Assembly (NCBI RefSeq): GCF_002994745.2 | Contig: NC_037091.1 | Location: 11,532,501 to 11,596,500 of the forward strand | Source of the DNA: Rosa chinensis | Taxonomy: Eukaryota > Streptophyta > Magnoliopsida > Rosales > Rosaceae | Direction of reading: 5' to 3' | Length of the DNA stretch: 64,000 nucleotides | In this document: piece after piece, positions 33,541 through 44,701 of the stretch | Numbering within the stretch: the stretch's first letter is position 1 | Layout: every line of letters starts with the position of its first letter | Translations under genes and position numbers: made by a program | Notes under the pieces: generated by a model | The model's input: only the letters and a program-made list of their open reading frames with translations | The model's database searches: none | Told to the model about the DNA's origin: nothing

Positions 33541-35345
33541 GCGCTGCTATACCTCAACGCACTCCAAACCCTAGAATCGTGATGGCTGTTTTTCCGACCA
33601 ATTCTCCCAAGAGATTATGGCCTCCATCGATGCTGTTACTGCCTCCTTAATACGCTGCTTCTCTTGCCCTTGCCAGCAATGAGATCATTGATATCTTGAA
33701 AATGGATGGAGGAGCCCTGCATAGGGCCTCACAATCTTACCTGCTTGCGCGTCTACTTGTGCGACAACCTGCTGATCTGAACGAAGATAGTCGTTTTTTC
33801 TGGCGAGTCTGGGTTCTGGAGAGAGAGTTTCGCATCCAACAAAGAAGGAAGACCATTTTGTGATCTCCTTCGATCTGGAGCAAGGTTATCAGAGGAGGAC
33901 CATGGCGTTTCAACTAGGCACCTGTTGTGTTGCAGAAGTACGATGGGGTTTCGCCAATCCACATGGTCACTGTTTTTTATGACTTCTCCGAGGTGGTCAG
34001 ACTACCCACTAGCGGGTACCAAGATATAACTCCAGGACTCTGTCAAAGGAAATACACAACGTTAAAGGTATAAACTGTACCGCATGGTTTATGTCTCTCC
34101 GATGTTGAAGTAAGGCTATGTAAGTAATTTGATAGGGTAACAGTAAAAGGGAAGAAGTTATTACCCCTAGACAGGTGGTTGAGCTTGGTATATATATCTC
34201 GAGCAAGGGGTAGGAGCTTCCCTTTTCTTCTATGTGGGACGCAGGTCCACAGTTTGCAGGCTAATATAGAATTCTGGTGTGTACTTTGACTAGCCCCACT
34301 AGGCGGAGTAGAGACCGGTATCACCCAAGGTGGCGACCATTGTGAGCACCGTCTAACTGGGTGCCAGTCTCGACCCATGGTCTGGCACATAGGTAATCCT
34401 GCGGGGTCCGGGTGATAGTATAAAACCTTGTGACAATGAAGTATCTGTTGTATGTACAGTCACCATGACAGTCATGTTCTTCTGGGTTCGCATTACTAAC
34501 ATCCCAGTGGACTTCGAGGTAAGGAAATTATTGCTAATATAGCTTCTGTGGCTGGAAGGTATATCGAGTTGGATGAAAAATTGTTTGAGAATAAGGGCAA
34601 GGTTAGGGTTCGTGTTTCACATGAGATCTCCAAACTGTTTTCCCTTAAGAAAACTTTAAAGTTAGACTCGAATGTGCAGACGGTGATTTCTTTCTTCTTC
34701 GAGAAGCTTGTGGCCAAGTGCAGGGCTTCTCATATGATTTTCCATGAGAGAGGAGCATGCCTAATGGCTGCCAGGGTTGCGCCAAGAGTGGAATAAGTGG
34801 CACAAAAACATTTGGAGATAGTTGGTTTGATATTAGGTTTTGCTAATAGCAAACTTTCAAGTTTTAAGGCATTCAGAATCCGGTGCTACCTTCGGCGAGT
34901 ATAGCTCTTTTTGGGCAAAAAGACCATGTATCTGCACGCAAGCCAATTGTGATCAGGGAGCAGTCTGTTCACCAGAATGATAGCAATGATGACTCATTTG
35001 CTCTAGTTCTGGTGCCTGAAAATGAAGTATTAAAGAGAGAATGTCCAACTTCCCTATTCTCCATTCTGAGAAAGCTAAAAATTTTGCTGCCAGAGTTAGT
35101 TGATCGCTCTGCATGCACTGAATGTCCTACAAAGCAAATGAAAGTGCTGGAATTCACTTCTAGATTCACAAACAAGTCACTGTGCATGGTTAAGGCTCTA
35201 GACAATCTTGTACCAAAAGAAAGCCAGTTAAAGACTAGGCCAAAGAAGATGAGTGGCGGACGGACCCTTGGGATCCAAGAACAAGCAGCCATCAAAATCC
35301 AAGAAGGTTGCCGAAGCACAGGAAGCATGCTCTGCGTTTCTCACT
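33541..35345 (+). pseudogene. LINE ORF1-like (DUF4283) remnant
   Basis: Broken reading frames resemble ORF1 of plant L1-type LINEs. There is a DUF4283-like part at about 33800-33985 (DLEQGYQRR, and LQKYDGVSP in a shifted frame) and a continuation at about 34470-34796 (WVRITNIPVDFEV; AGRYIELDEKLFENKGKVRV; FFEKLVAKCR). A Ser/Lys-rich tail runs from 34880 to 35345. Frameshifts, stops and a ~440-base insertion (33994-34435) interrupt it. No endonuclease or RT follows. The alternative is a decayed domesticated DUF4283 gene. Confidence 0.5.
33994..34435 (-). repeat. Probable LTR inserted in the LINE relic
   Basis: A non-coding segment of ~440 bases interrupts the DUF4283-like reading. On the minus strand it runs from about TGTCACAAGG to GACCA. 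It contains a CCCACATAGAAG..GGGAAGC phrase and CATCGGAGAGAC, which resembles CATCGGAGAGCAG in the Tat 5' LTR at about 57335. No clear target duplication was found, so the ends are approximate. Confidence 0.4.
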
Positions 35346-35543
35346 AAACCTCCTAGCCCTAGCATTAAGGGAAAGGAGAAAATTTAGTTCTTTTTCCTTT
35401 TTTAGACTATGCCTATTTCTATGTTATGGTTATTGCATAGTTCTTAGATACACAAAGCAACCCCCATTCATGTTCTAATGCTTTCTCTGTAAATCCTTGT
35501 AGTTGGTTCTCTGTCGCTCCTTCGTTCGGATTGACGAGCAAGA

Positions 35544-38500
35544 ATGGCAGCCATGGAAGGCGCGCTATAGAACCAACCTCCACAGCCCCTCCAACAGCAG
35601 CAACCGCAACCCGCGGCGGTGGAGAGACTAAACGACGCCGTACAGCAGCAGCTGAACCTCAAGTCCATCAAGGACCGGGCCACCAACCTGTTCAAAAACA
35701 TCACCCGCATTCTCGAAGACCTCGACGGCCACGCTCGCACCAACACCACTCCCAAATGGCAGGACCTCCTGAGTCCTGAGCCAGTACTCCATGGTCAACC
35801 TAGAGCTCTTCAACATCGTCGACGAAATCAAAAAGGTCTCCAAGGCCTTCGTGGTCTATCCCAAGAATGTGAACGCCGAGAACGCCGTGGTGTTGCCGGT
35901 GATGCTCTCGTCGAAGCTCTTGCCGGAGATGGAGGTCGAGGACAACGCCAAGAGAGAGCAGCTGCTTCTAGGGTTGCAGAGCCTCCCAATCTCGACCCAA
36001 ATTGACAAGCTAAAGGTAATTGCTAGGCTTTTTGTTTTCAATATATATATTCTCAATTCCGTAATCAAGTATGGTCCGATTCGGTTCAGGCTAGGATTGA
36101 TATGATTGGAGCTGCTTGTGAGAGTGCCGAGAAAGTATTGGCAGACACTCGAAAAGCCTACTGCATTGGAACTCGGCAAGGCATTCCGGTTGTTCCTACT
36201 CTGGACAAAGCTCAGGCAGCTAAAATTCAAGAGCAGGAGAATCTACTCCGGGCTGCTGTTAATTCTGGGGAAGGTAAAGCAATAATACCTGTTTTCTTCA
36301 ACTGATTTTGGTAGCCTGGTTTCATTCATTTCCCTTAGTTTGGCTTCTTGGTTATTCAAAATGCAATACAATTGGTTTAGTCGCCACGTTCTGATGTAGT
36401 TGCTCGTTTTATTTATGAATTAGATGTTGTGATCAGCTGCTTAGTTTTTCTAATTATACAGAGTATGGTTTTGAATTTTTATATGGATTTTTGTATGCGT
36501 GCAGCTTTACGGTTGCCACCAGACCAAAGGCAGAATCCACCTGCACTTCCACTGCATCTGGTAGATGTGCTCGGTGGCGGTGATGGTGGTGCGCAAGCAT
36601 TTCCTGAAGCGTCTGGTAATCTTGAGTTACTGTTTGTTCAGCATAAATTAACCTGGAGGTTTAGGTCGTATTGCGTTCCTTTTTGGCTGATTTTAACTAA
36701 TTTTTCAGGTATGTACTCAAAGAATACTCCTGTATCATCAAGTAACTTGTCTGGCCAGAGCCCGTTGATGCAGGTTAGAATTTTTAGATCATAGACTTCT
36801 TAAAGGGCTGCATATTGAATTTAAATCCTTAATTCTTCTTGCAAATTTGTGACGCAAGCTTATCAAAGTATGCTGAAGAGTACTTCATTAGGTTGTGCAT
36901 TCAGTTTATGTAAAAAAGCATTATTTTCATCCTTATTTTGCATTTATAAGTTGCAGAAAAGGGGTTTGTAAGGACCTGGAACTCCGTTTCTTTTCCTTTA
37001 TTATTCTCTCCCGGCATTCATTCTGGCCATTTTTTCGCATATATTCTCATGGTCTTCAAAGTTTACCCAGTTCAATAACTCTTTCCATAAAACCACTTTG
37101 CATTATCTCGAGACTTTCTACTTTGGTTTCTGCCTGTGAAGTCGGTTGTAAGTGTTTTTGAAATTACTATGACTGCAATGATTTTACTATATTCAATTTG
37201 GATTTTGATTTCCATCTACCCAAATTGAGTTTCATGTTGGCGTGATGATTGATCCTAGTTGATTTTTGAACTATTCTTTAGTAGCAGGTTGACAACCATA
37301 CTGGTTATTTTCATAATCATCTTTTCTCAGCTTCTTATCTGATCTTTTGCTACAGTTTTCCTTGTACTGTATACATACTAATATGGAAGCAGGTTGAGTT
37401 GGGTCCACCTCAAACCTAATTGGTGAACTGATTTCACCTGCAATAGAATCTCTGTAATAGAATTGCATTATATAGGTCTCGCCTGACAATTTCAAAAGCA
37501 GGTTCCCGGATCACAACTTATGGGAAGATCAGCTGCATCTCCTGGTGGCACAAGTATTACAAACTTCGATAACACAACAACATCTCCATTACCATATGCC
37601 AACTCTCCAAGGTCTGGTACAAACATTATGAATACGCCATCTCCTCAACAACAAAACCAGCAACAGAAGCAGCAACAACAGCAGCAACAGCAGCAGCAGC
37701 AGCAGCAGCAGAAGATGATGCAATTACCTCCTCAACAGCAACTCCTGGCTCAGCAACAATTTAGGCAATCGGCAATGCAAGGACTTGGACAAGTAAGGTT
37801 TATAGCAAATGACCTAAATACTGAATTGCAGCTTTAGGAAGTTAGAAGTGATCCATTTTGGCAAAATTATGAATTAGGGACATAACGGTTCTTTTTTTTA
37901 CGTTTTTGTTTCACTTGCTTGATTAATTTCATTGCAGTCATTTAGAGAACGCGACTTTTGACGCTCATGTTGATTTTGCAGAACCCACTGCATCAGCTGC
38001 ATGATTTGCAGGGACAGGCTCAGCAAAAGTTCCAGTCGGTAAATTTGTAGCCTAGCTTCTTTTTTCTTGTACTTCTTTTTTCAGGAGCATGTTGGCCATG
38101 AACCTGTTATACATGCCTGTTATACTCTATCTCCCTCCCTCTCACTCCACCACTTTCCTTTATTCTTATAGTTACAGGCATTTGACTGAGATATACTTTT
38201 GCATCAACAATCAAAAGAACTTTTTTATTAGTTACTGCAATTCTTTATATTCTGGGTTAGACCAATAAATTTTTGTTTTTGGTCTAGTTACATGGACAAC
38301 ATCAAATGCAATTTTCTCCATCAATGGGTCACCAGCAATTTCAGGGTAGGCAGTTGCCTTCTGGACATGTTCCACATGGCATTGGTCAAAACCAACTTAA
38401 CCAAGGAAGTCAAATGAATCGTCATCTTAGTCAGTTTTCTGGTGCTGCTAATAGTGCATTGTTTAATGCTGCTCAGACAACACCAAATCAAATGGTCAGA

Positions 38501-39805
38501 TAATTTTTCTTTTCATTGTTTCACTTTTTACAATTGATTTCTTCAACTGTCATTTCTCTTTGCATCATGATGCAAGGTGGATGTTAGATTGTATTGCCTG
38601 CTTCTCCCCATAAATACATTAGTTCTGTGCTTGGATTTCATATATATAGTATAATTTTAACATCAACTCAAGCTTTATTTGATTTTTGGAAGATGCTATC
38701 TTCTATCCTCTTTTGAGTCACTGTCTTATTTGATCTTCAATTCTTTCTGTTCCAGATACCAAACATGTCAGCAACAATGTCCTCACAATCACTTCTGCCG
38801 CGAATGCAGGTACACTGCTAATATGGTATCCTTTGTTTTTTTCTTGGTGAATTAATTATAACAGATGGGTGAATTGAAAGGGGTAAATGCCTTCGAGCAT
38901 CGAATGAGATACTCTTGAATTATGGATTTATATAATGAGGTGTCATACTTGGCGAGGGCCTCTAGGATTTGGAACCAAAGTTTCCTAAAAAGTAGAGAAC
39001 ATACTAATCACTTCAGTCTCGAGTAATGTTTTGGTGATGGACCAAAGAACATCTTGTTTGAAATTCTGGTGTTAAGTTCTAAATTTCTAATTACATTCCA
39101 GTTGATAATGCGGTATAGACTTTGCCTCTTCACTGCTGAAGAACACCAAGCCACAAGTGATTCACTCAAAAGAGTTATCTGAAATTTATTCCTCGGGGTC
39201 GTGGGAATCATATGCAAGTTTTAGGAGTCTATGGAATTATATTGATGATTGATCTATATAATTTACAACAAGAATACAGAAGTTACCATCTTGTGACATT
39301 TGTGTTTCTGCCCCTTTTTGCTTGGCATCTTCATTTTGTTGATATGAATTTTGACATCATGTATTAGACAACCACTGATACTATGACAACTAAATGCCAT
39401 TTTGATCTTTTGCCACAGTTTGAAATGCCTGGCAACAATCCCCAGAGAAGTCACGCTTCCCAGATTTTGAGCGACCAAAGTATTGACATACACCCTTTCT
39501 CTATCTTTGACATTAACTTGCATATAAATAATGCAATCAGGTGCCTCTTGTTCCTATTTTGTCAACAATGTACTGTGGCTCACATACCGTTGGGGTGTTT
39601 GCATGCAGTGTTTAATATGGGAGCCACAAATACTGGTGGTATGATGCCTTTACCGCAGCAGCAACAGCAACATGGTTCACAAGGTGCATTTGGTAACATG
39701 GCGCAAAATGCTCAGAATCTACAGTCTAATATGGTAGCACTTCAGGGCACACCGCAGAATCATCCCAATTTTAACCAACAGAGACAGCAAAACCAGCAGC
39801 AATAG
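35544..39805 (+). pseudogene. MED8: Mediator subunit 8 locus with two disablements
   Basis: A plant-type MED8, a head-module subunit of Mediator that links transcription factors to RNA polymerase II in the nucleus. Ten exons with GT-AG borders are traceable: 35544-36015, 36090-36273, 36505-36615, 36709-36773, 37502-37792, 37982-38038, 38288-38494, 38756-38809, 39419-39479 and 39609-39805. Exons 1-2 carry the conserved N-terminal domain (LNLKSIKDRATNLFKNITRI, MVNLELFNIVDEIKK, EKVLADTRKAYCIGTRQG). Later exons are Gln-rich, including a polyglutamine run near 37670-37710. Two lesions are seen: TAG at codon 9 (35568-35570), and a 7-bp near-tandem duplication around 35770-35785 that shifts the frame before MVNLEL. 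Without the duplication the exons sum to 564 codons. All other junctions and frames are intact, so a recent loss, an alternative start such as ATG 35791, or a sequence error are all possible. Confidence 0.8.
37665..37713 (+). repeat. CAG/CAA repeat coding polyglutamine
   Basis: A run of CAG and CAA codons within exon 5 of the MED8 locus encodes more than a dozen consecutive Gln residues. Gln-rich C-terminal regions are usual in plant MED8, and the repeat length probably varies among individuals. Confidence 0.8.
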
Positions 39806-40520
39806 AACCAATATTACTTGTTTGTCAACGAAAAATATGAAGCTTAATATATTATTGTGCCATATGTGGTCGTGAAAACAGTTCAATCACTTGATGTATG
39901 TCCTGGGTTATAATAGCTAGACCCTGGTAGCCTTGCATATGAACATTTGAGGTACACGTACATATTTCTGAATTAGCTAGTGGGTAAAGCTTCTGTTTAA
40001 TTTCATCAAGCCAATCTCTTGAAAAATTAGTCGCTCTGCATGAACTGTTTACTCTGTCTCTCCTCAGCAGTTGGGTTTCTTTCTTTCCAATCAAAGCTAA
40101 GCAGCAAAAAATTGCCCAAGTCCAATTATGTAAGTAGATCGACAACCTTAATTCTCATCGTCTTTTATCCTCTACTTGCGTTCAAAAATAACATGTGACA
40201 CGATAGACTCCCTATACGTGAACGTGATAAAGTAATACGAGCAGTACACCCAAAACAAAACAAATAGATTTTTTTGTTTTTTTAACGTGGAACGAAACTA
40301 CATTCTAAATAGTAAGCGAGACCAATCATACTATTTGTTAAGCAACTCTGAAAGCATCAGTGGTCGGTAACTGTTTGAAAAAATTATGTTGAATCACATC
40401 TAAGTTTTAATGATGAAAAATAAAATAATTCAACTTAAACGTAACTATTAGTGAAAATAGATTTACTTTCAAGATGGTTTGGTCACTAGATTATAAACAA
40501 CCTGGACAAGTTCAAGTTTT
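39806..40520. other. Intergenic, 3' flank of MED8
   Basis: No gene seen. The first ~100 bases may be 3' UTR (AT-rich, with TTAATATATTATT). The remainder is unremarkable. Confidence 0.4.
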
Positions 40521-41027
40521 TGGTTAATGCTCAAAGTCCGGCGGTAGCCGATTTTTCGTTTAACGCGGGTCCGGCGGGCGGACCGCTACTCTGAGGATTT
40601 GATGGCCTCCGCTAGCTGTCACACGAGAGACAAGGCGTCAGAGGGAGACCGCGTTGGGCGGTCTTCACTTCTCCGATGCCTAAGTCAGTAAATGCATGTA
40701 GGCAGCATAACAATAAATGAGTAGTAAATGCGTAATTAATGAGGAGAGAAGAAAGAACCTTTTATAGGTGGGGAAGGAGTTGATCTTCATGTTTTCGATG
40801 TGGGACTGACATGCTTCAGTCCCCAGCTTCTGGAGCTTCTGATGCTGTCTTGGCGCGGCGCGTGGCGGCGCGTCAGCTGTGATCTGGGGGCGATCCCGGG
40901 CTCGGGCGGTAGCCCGCCTAGCTGTGCATCCGCAGGTCACCCCCTTGGTGAGAGTCGGTACCTCTGGCGGTACAATGAGCGTGGCTCATTATAGCTAATC
41001 ATGCTTGCAAACGTACATGTAGGTACA
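40521..41027 (-). repeat. Tat-type solo LTR 1
   Basis: A 507-base LTR on the minus strand, closely related to 52058-52564. Shared features are the ends GTTAATGCTCAA...TACATGTAGGTACA, a TATA box read on the minus strand (CTATAAAAGG near 40765), and the phrase GGAGACCGCGTTGGGCGGTC. There is no internal sequence on either side, so it is a solo LTR left by recombination. A T-rich 5' flank and the SINE tail on the right blur the target duplication. Confidence 0.8.
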
Positions 41028-41152
41028 TTTTTTATTTTTTATTTTTTATCAGATAAACAACTCAAATGTTACAACTAGTTTTTCGTGAGTCGAACTCACA
41101 ACCTCCCACTTATGAACGATAAACTATGCCACTAGACCAAATAGTACTGAGC
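41028..41152 (-). mobile_element. tRNA-derived SINE
   Basis: On the minus strand it reads TTTGGTCTAGTGGCATAG (box A-like), then GGAGGTTGTGAGTTCGACTC (box B-like), at about the 35-base spacing seen in tRNA genes. A short body and an A-rich tail (AAAAATAAAAAATAAAAAA, minus strand) follow, ending at 41028. The order of pol III boxes, body and A-rich tail is diagnostic for a SINE. No full tRNA cloverleaf is claimed. Confidence 0.65.
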
Positions 41153-41279
41153 ATGGATGTTCAAGTCTTTTGAACTACCATCCACTGGCAGAATTTCACT
41201 ATTAGTAAAAAACAACAAGTTAAGGCTTCACGCCGACTCAAAAAGTTAGACTTCTTGAAGACGTTTTTATTTTTTGTTT

Positions 41280-41780
41280 TTGGTCTAATACTTCTCAAAG
41301 AAGTTTAGAAAATGAACACTAAAAACAAAGACGAAATAATAGATATAAACACCGGCAACACCAAACTCATCTATTTATATAGGATTTCTAGACCTCGATC
41401 AGAAGCCTTCCATATATGAAGGCAATTCATAAGGAAATAGGTCTCCTAGTTAGACTCTTAATGTATCACCGCATTGTAGCCTTTCTTGCAGACTAAGAAT
41501 TGGATTACTAACCTAAATGAACTGATACACTGTTTCATTAAGCTACTAATATTGATTTACAATTTGTATCCATGTTAAAGTAGGTTTGACATTAAGCTAA
41601 TTATCATATACATTATGATAATGTGTGACAAGTCCACATTTGGTTCTAACAATCTCCCACTTGGACTGACACATATTATACTTGATAATTGGCACCAGAA
41701 AATGTCAAGACTTGTTTAACTTACTGAAATGCGCGTCAGATAACAAATTCAAATCAAAATCCATTCCAACATGGTTAAAT
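41280..41780 (-). mobile_element. Ty1/copia 3' end: internal tail, PPT and LTR
   Basis: On the minus strand, CAGTCCAAGTGGGAGAT (polypurine tract, 41652-41668) is followed at 41651 by TGTTAGAACC, a copia LTR start. The LTR continues to about 41280 with a TATA box (CTATATAAATAG near 41375). It aligns, with divergence, to the plus-strand copia LTR at 56209-56685. Only the 3' part of the element is present; the lower end is not defined. Confidence 0.65.
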
Positions 41781-43673
41781 CACAATCACTCATGCAGAGC
41801 AAGAAACATAATGCACTAGAATTTGTGCCCGAGCGTTGCTGCTGGTTTTGGAACGCAATTTGAAAGTTTTGAAGGATAGAGAAGTAGTTGAGGAGTAAAT
41901 TCTGATGGCAAATTATTTATAATAGAAGATGTAGATCATGTCCTAGTAACATTACCACTAATATAAATTTTGTGGTAGTGTTCAAAAAATAGGTTTTCAT
42001 AGTTTAAAGCTAACATAGTTACAGTTGCTGCTGGAATAGCTTGCAAAAAATAGGTTGTTTTAGTTGCATGCTAACTTAGTTATAATACTGCTTGATCTAC
42101 TTGCCAACAATAGGTGATGATGTCTATTAGCATATGTGTATGCTGCAAAGTTGTTAGCCTAGTGATGGGCAGTTATGGAGGCTGTCCAAAAAGTTGCTTC
42201 CTCCAGTTTTGTTTACACAAAAAGTGTCATGACACTTCAGTCGGTTCTCTCCTTGTTGAAGGTTTCTATGGATGATGTTGCTGGTTCAATGCTGCCTTCC
42301 TTGTCATTGTGAAAGTGAGAAATTATGAAGTGTATTTAGTAATCAGATGCAATGTGGAAGTAGACTATTAATACTGATATTGGTAAAACTGAAAGATTTT
42401 TAGATTGAAAGTGAGAGTACAGAATACAAACTTTTCTATATAGACTTCACTTAATTAAAGGTCTACACTCACCTTGGCCAGTGCAAAAAGTTCTAAATCC
42501 AGAAACTGAGTTTCTAGTGGATGACACCCCCACATTGTTCAGCAATATCAAAAAAACTTAGTTGAAATTCTCGACTGAAATTGAACACACCAAATTCTCG
42601 ACTGAAATAGAAGAAAAGAGAATCAAAGTAAATAGCTGGAAAAAAAGGAGAAGTTTTGTAGATAATAGTCACCCTTGCTCATAAAGCTTTATCAATGTCA
42701 TGATTTTTCAATTGAAAATAAGTTCAAACAAAATATGAGATTGGCAAAACTTGCTAGAATGAAGCAAGTGTATTTTACTTTTAGATATAACTAATGAAGA
42801 TGTTTAATTTTTCAGCCACGTTGTTGTATGTTTAGGCACCTGAATGCCAAGTAAACTATTTTAACTGCTAAATTCCAATTTGATGCAAATGATCAAATTT
42901 ATTTCAGGTAGGAGGAACAGATGACTTAATGACTAAAGCCAAGGTCCGCCAAGTTATGACATATCCAAGGAAATATATTGGTGTTACGCCGCAACAAAGC
43001 ATCAACTGCATGCAGTTATTGAAAGTTAGGCTAAAAATTAGGGAATAATAAGCTGGCAGTTCATCTCACATTTACAATTATTTATATAATGATAATACCT
43101 GAGTAGCTGAAGAAAACCTTCCTCTAAGATCAGTAGATGTTATTTCTGCGCTATGTACACAGTTAACTATTTTTGAAAAAGATCGATTATGATCATAACA
43201 TGTGTTCTACACTTTTACACATCAATTACGCAGAATATATTGCAAAATTCTAATTACCACGTAGCAAATTATACTGACGCCAAATCCCACTGACAACCGT
43301 CCTAAATCTAGGCACCAAGCATTCTGCATCAAGCACTTAGCTCAGCTACACTGATTAAACCAAGAAATGGGGCAAAACCATAAGAAGCCACGAAACATGA
43401 GGGAAAAATGCCTTTGACTTTTTCCTAGCAACCATTGACAATCTTTATCTGAACATTTTTAGTATCAGTTGGAACTTGCCAACAACTTTTACTACAACTG
43501 TGACCACAATATTTTCCAATGAACTGTATTTTAGTTTTCTTTTGAATCGTTAACTACGAATGAGAAAATAACCATATAGGTCTGCAAGACTACAATGTAT
43601 TCAGAAGCTTCAGTCCAATCTAAAGACTCATCTGTGAATGTCCTTTGGGTGAAATGTAAATTTGAACATATTA
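41781..43673. other. Intergenic, no gene assigned
   Basis: AT-rich sequence of about 1.9 kb. At 42909-43013 there is an open stretch preceded by TTTATTTCAG (plus strand), but it is too short and too isolated to call. No repeats or RNA genes were recognised. Confidence 0.4.
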
Positions 43674-43678
43674 ACTGT

Positions 43679-43916
43679 TGTTGTAAATGATAATGACTAT
43701 TCATGCAATAGGTATTGTGTAATGTATGCAATTGACAGACTCGTAATGTATGCGATTGACAGACTCGTAATGTATGCGATTGACATACTTGTAATGTGCG
43801 ATTGATTAGTATAGCTATTATGTATTGCCTTTTGTATACATGATGTAACCCTATATAAACCTCATAGTGAGATGAATACAATACAATTATTCAATTCTCT
43901 ACAACACGTTATCATC
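43679..43916 (+). repeat. Copia 5' LTR
   Basis: 238 bases, TGTTGTAAATG...CTACAACA. It holds three copies of a GTAATGTATGCGATTGACA-like unit and a TATA box CCCTATATAAACC near 43850, followed by a transcript leader. CGTTATCATCACGA right after the LTR lies where the primer site should be. Confidence 0.9.
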
Positions 43917-44701
43917 ACGATACTCTAACCCAAGCCCTAGCCAAAAAAAAAACCCTAACACCTGAAATTTCTTTCACCAAAAACTGCCGCAAGCTCCTAG
44001 CCCTTGCTAGCCATACCGTGTGCTGCTCCTGCAGCCCTTGAGCACCCGTGTGCCTCTTATTGCCCCTGCAACATCGTCGCACTCCTGCTGCCCCTGCAGC
44101 ACAGCAGCACGCTCGTTCCTGTGCAGATCAGCCTATTTTCACGCCCTGAAACGTCTTTATCAGGACCTCAGATCAAAATCCTTCCTTCATCAAAGTTGTT
44201 CGTCTCTGCCTTTTATATCTGACCTCCAAATTTCAGCCCTATTGGAGTCGTTTTGAGATCTATACACCATTTGAAGTGGGAGCTGTTCAGAAGCGAATCT
44301 GCTCCGAATTTCAACAAGTTTTAAAGATTAAAGTTCCTGCTTTCTTGTCTTTTAAATTCCTTTATTTTTTGCAGGATTTTCAATATACGAACATGGGTTC
44401 GATTATTTAATAAAGCGAAATTGTGGGGATTCACGCTTAACGAACTAAGAGTGTTCGTATGAACTAAGAGTGTTCGTATGAACTAAGAATGTTTGTATGA
44501 ACTAAGAGTGTTCATAATGCTCGGACTAAGAGCGTCCGTAAGCATCAAATTGTGACCATATTAAAATATTATTGTTTGGTCTAATCCAAAAGAGATTCTT
44601 GGAAATTGTTTTCTTGGTAGCATAGCTCGGAAATCTTATTATTTTAGTTTTCGTGGAAGTTTAGCTCCGAAACTAATATATCTTCTCTTCTTATTTTCAG
44701 G
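43917..44701 (+). other. Copia leader, non-coding
   Basis: This lies between the 5' LTR and the gag start. It contains a short tandem of GAACTAAGAGTGTTCGTAT (44444-44500), repeated three to four times. The Ala/Cys/Leu-rich ORFs here (about 44004-44256) are not supported as genes. Confidence 0.6.

Noticed and set aside
42909..43013. Possible exon on the plus strand after TTTATTTCAG
   Set aside because: Short, with no recognised family, no clear donor and no partner exons.
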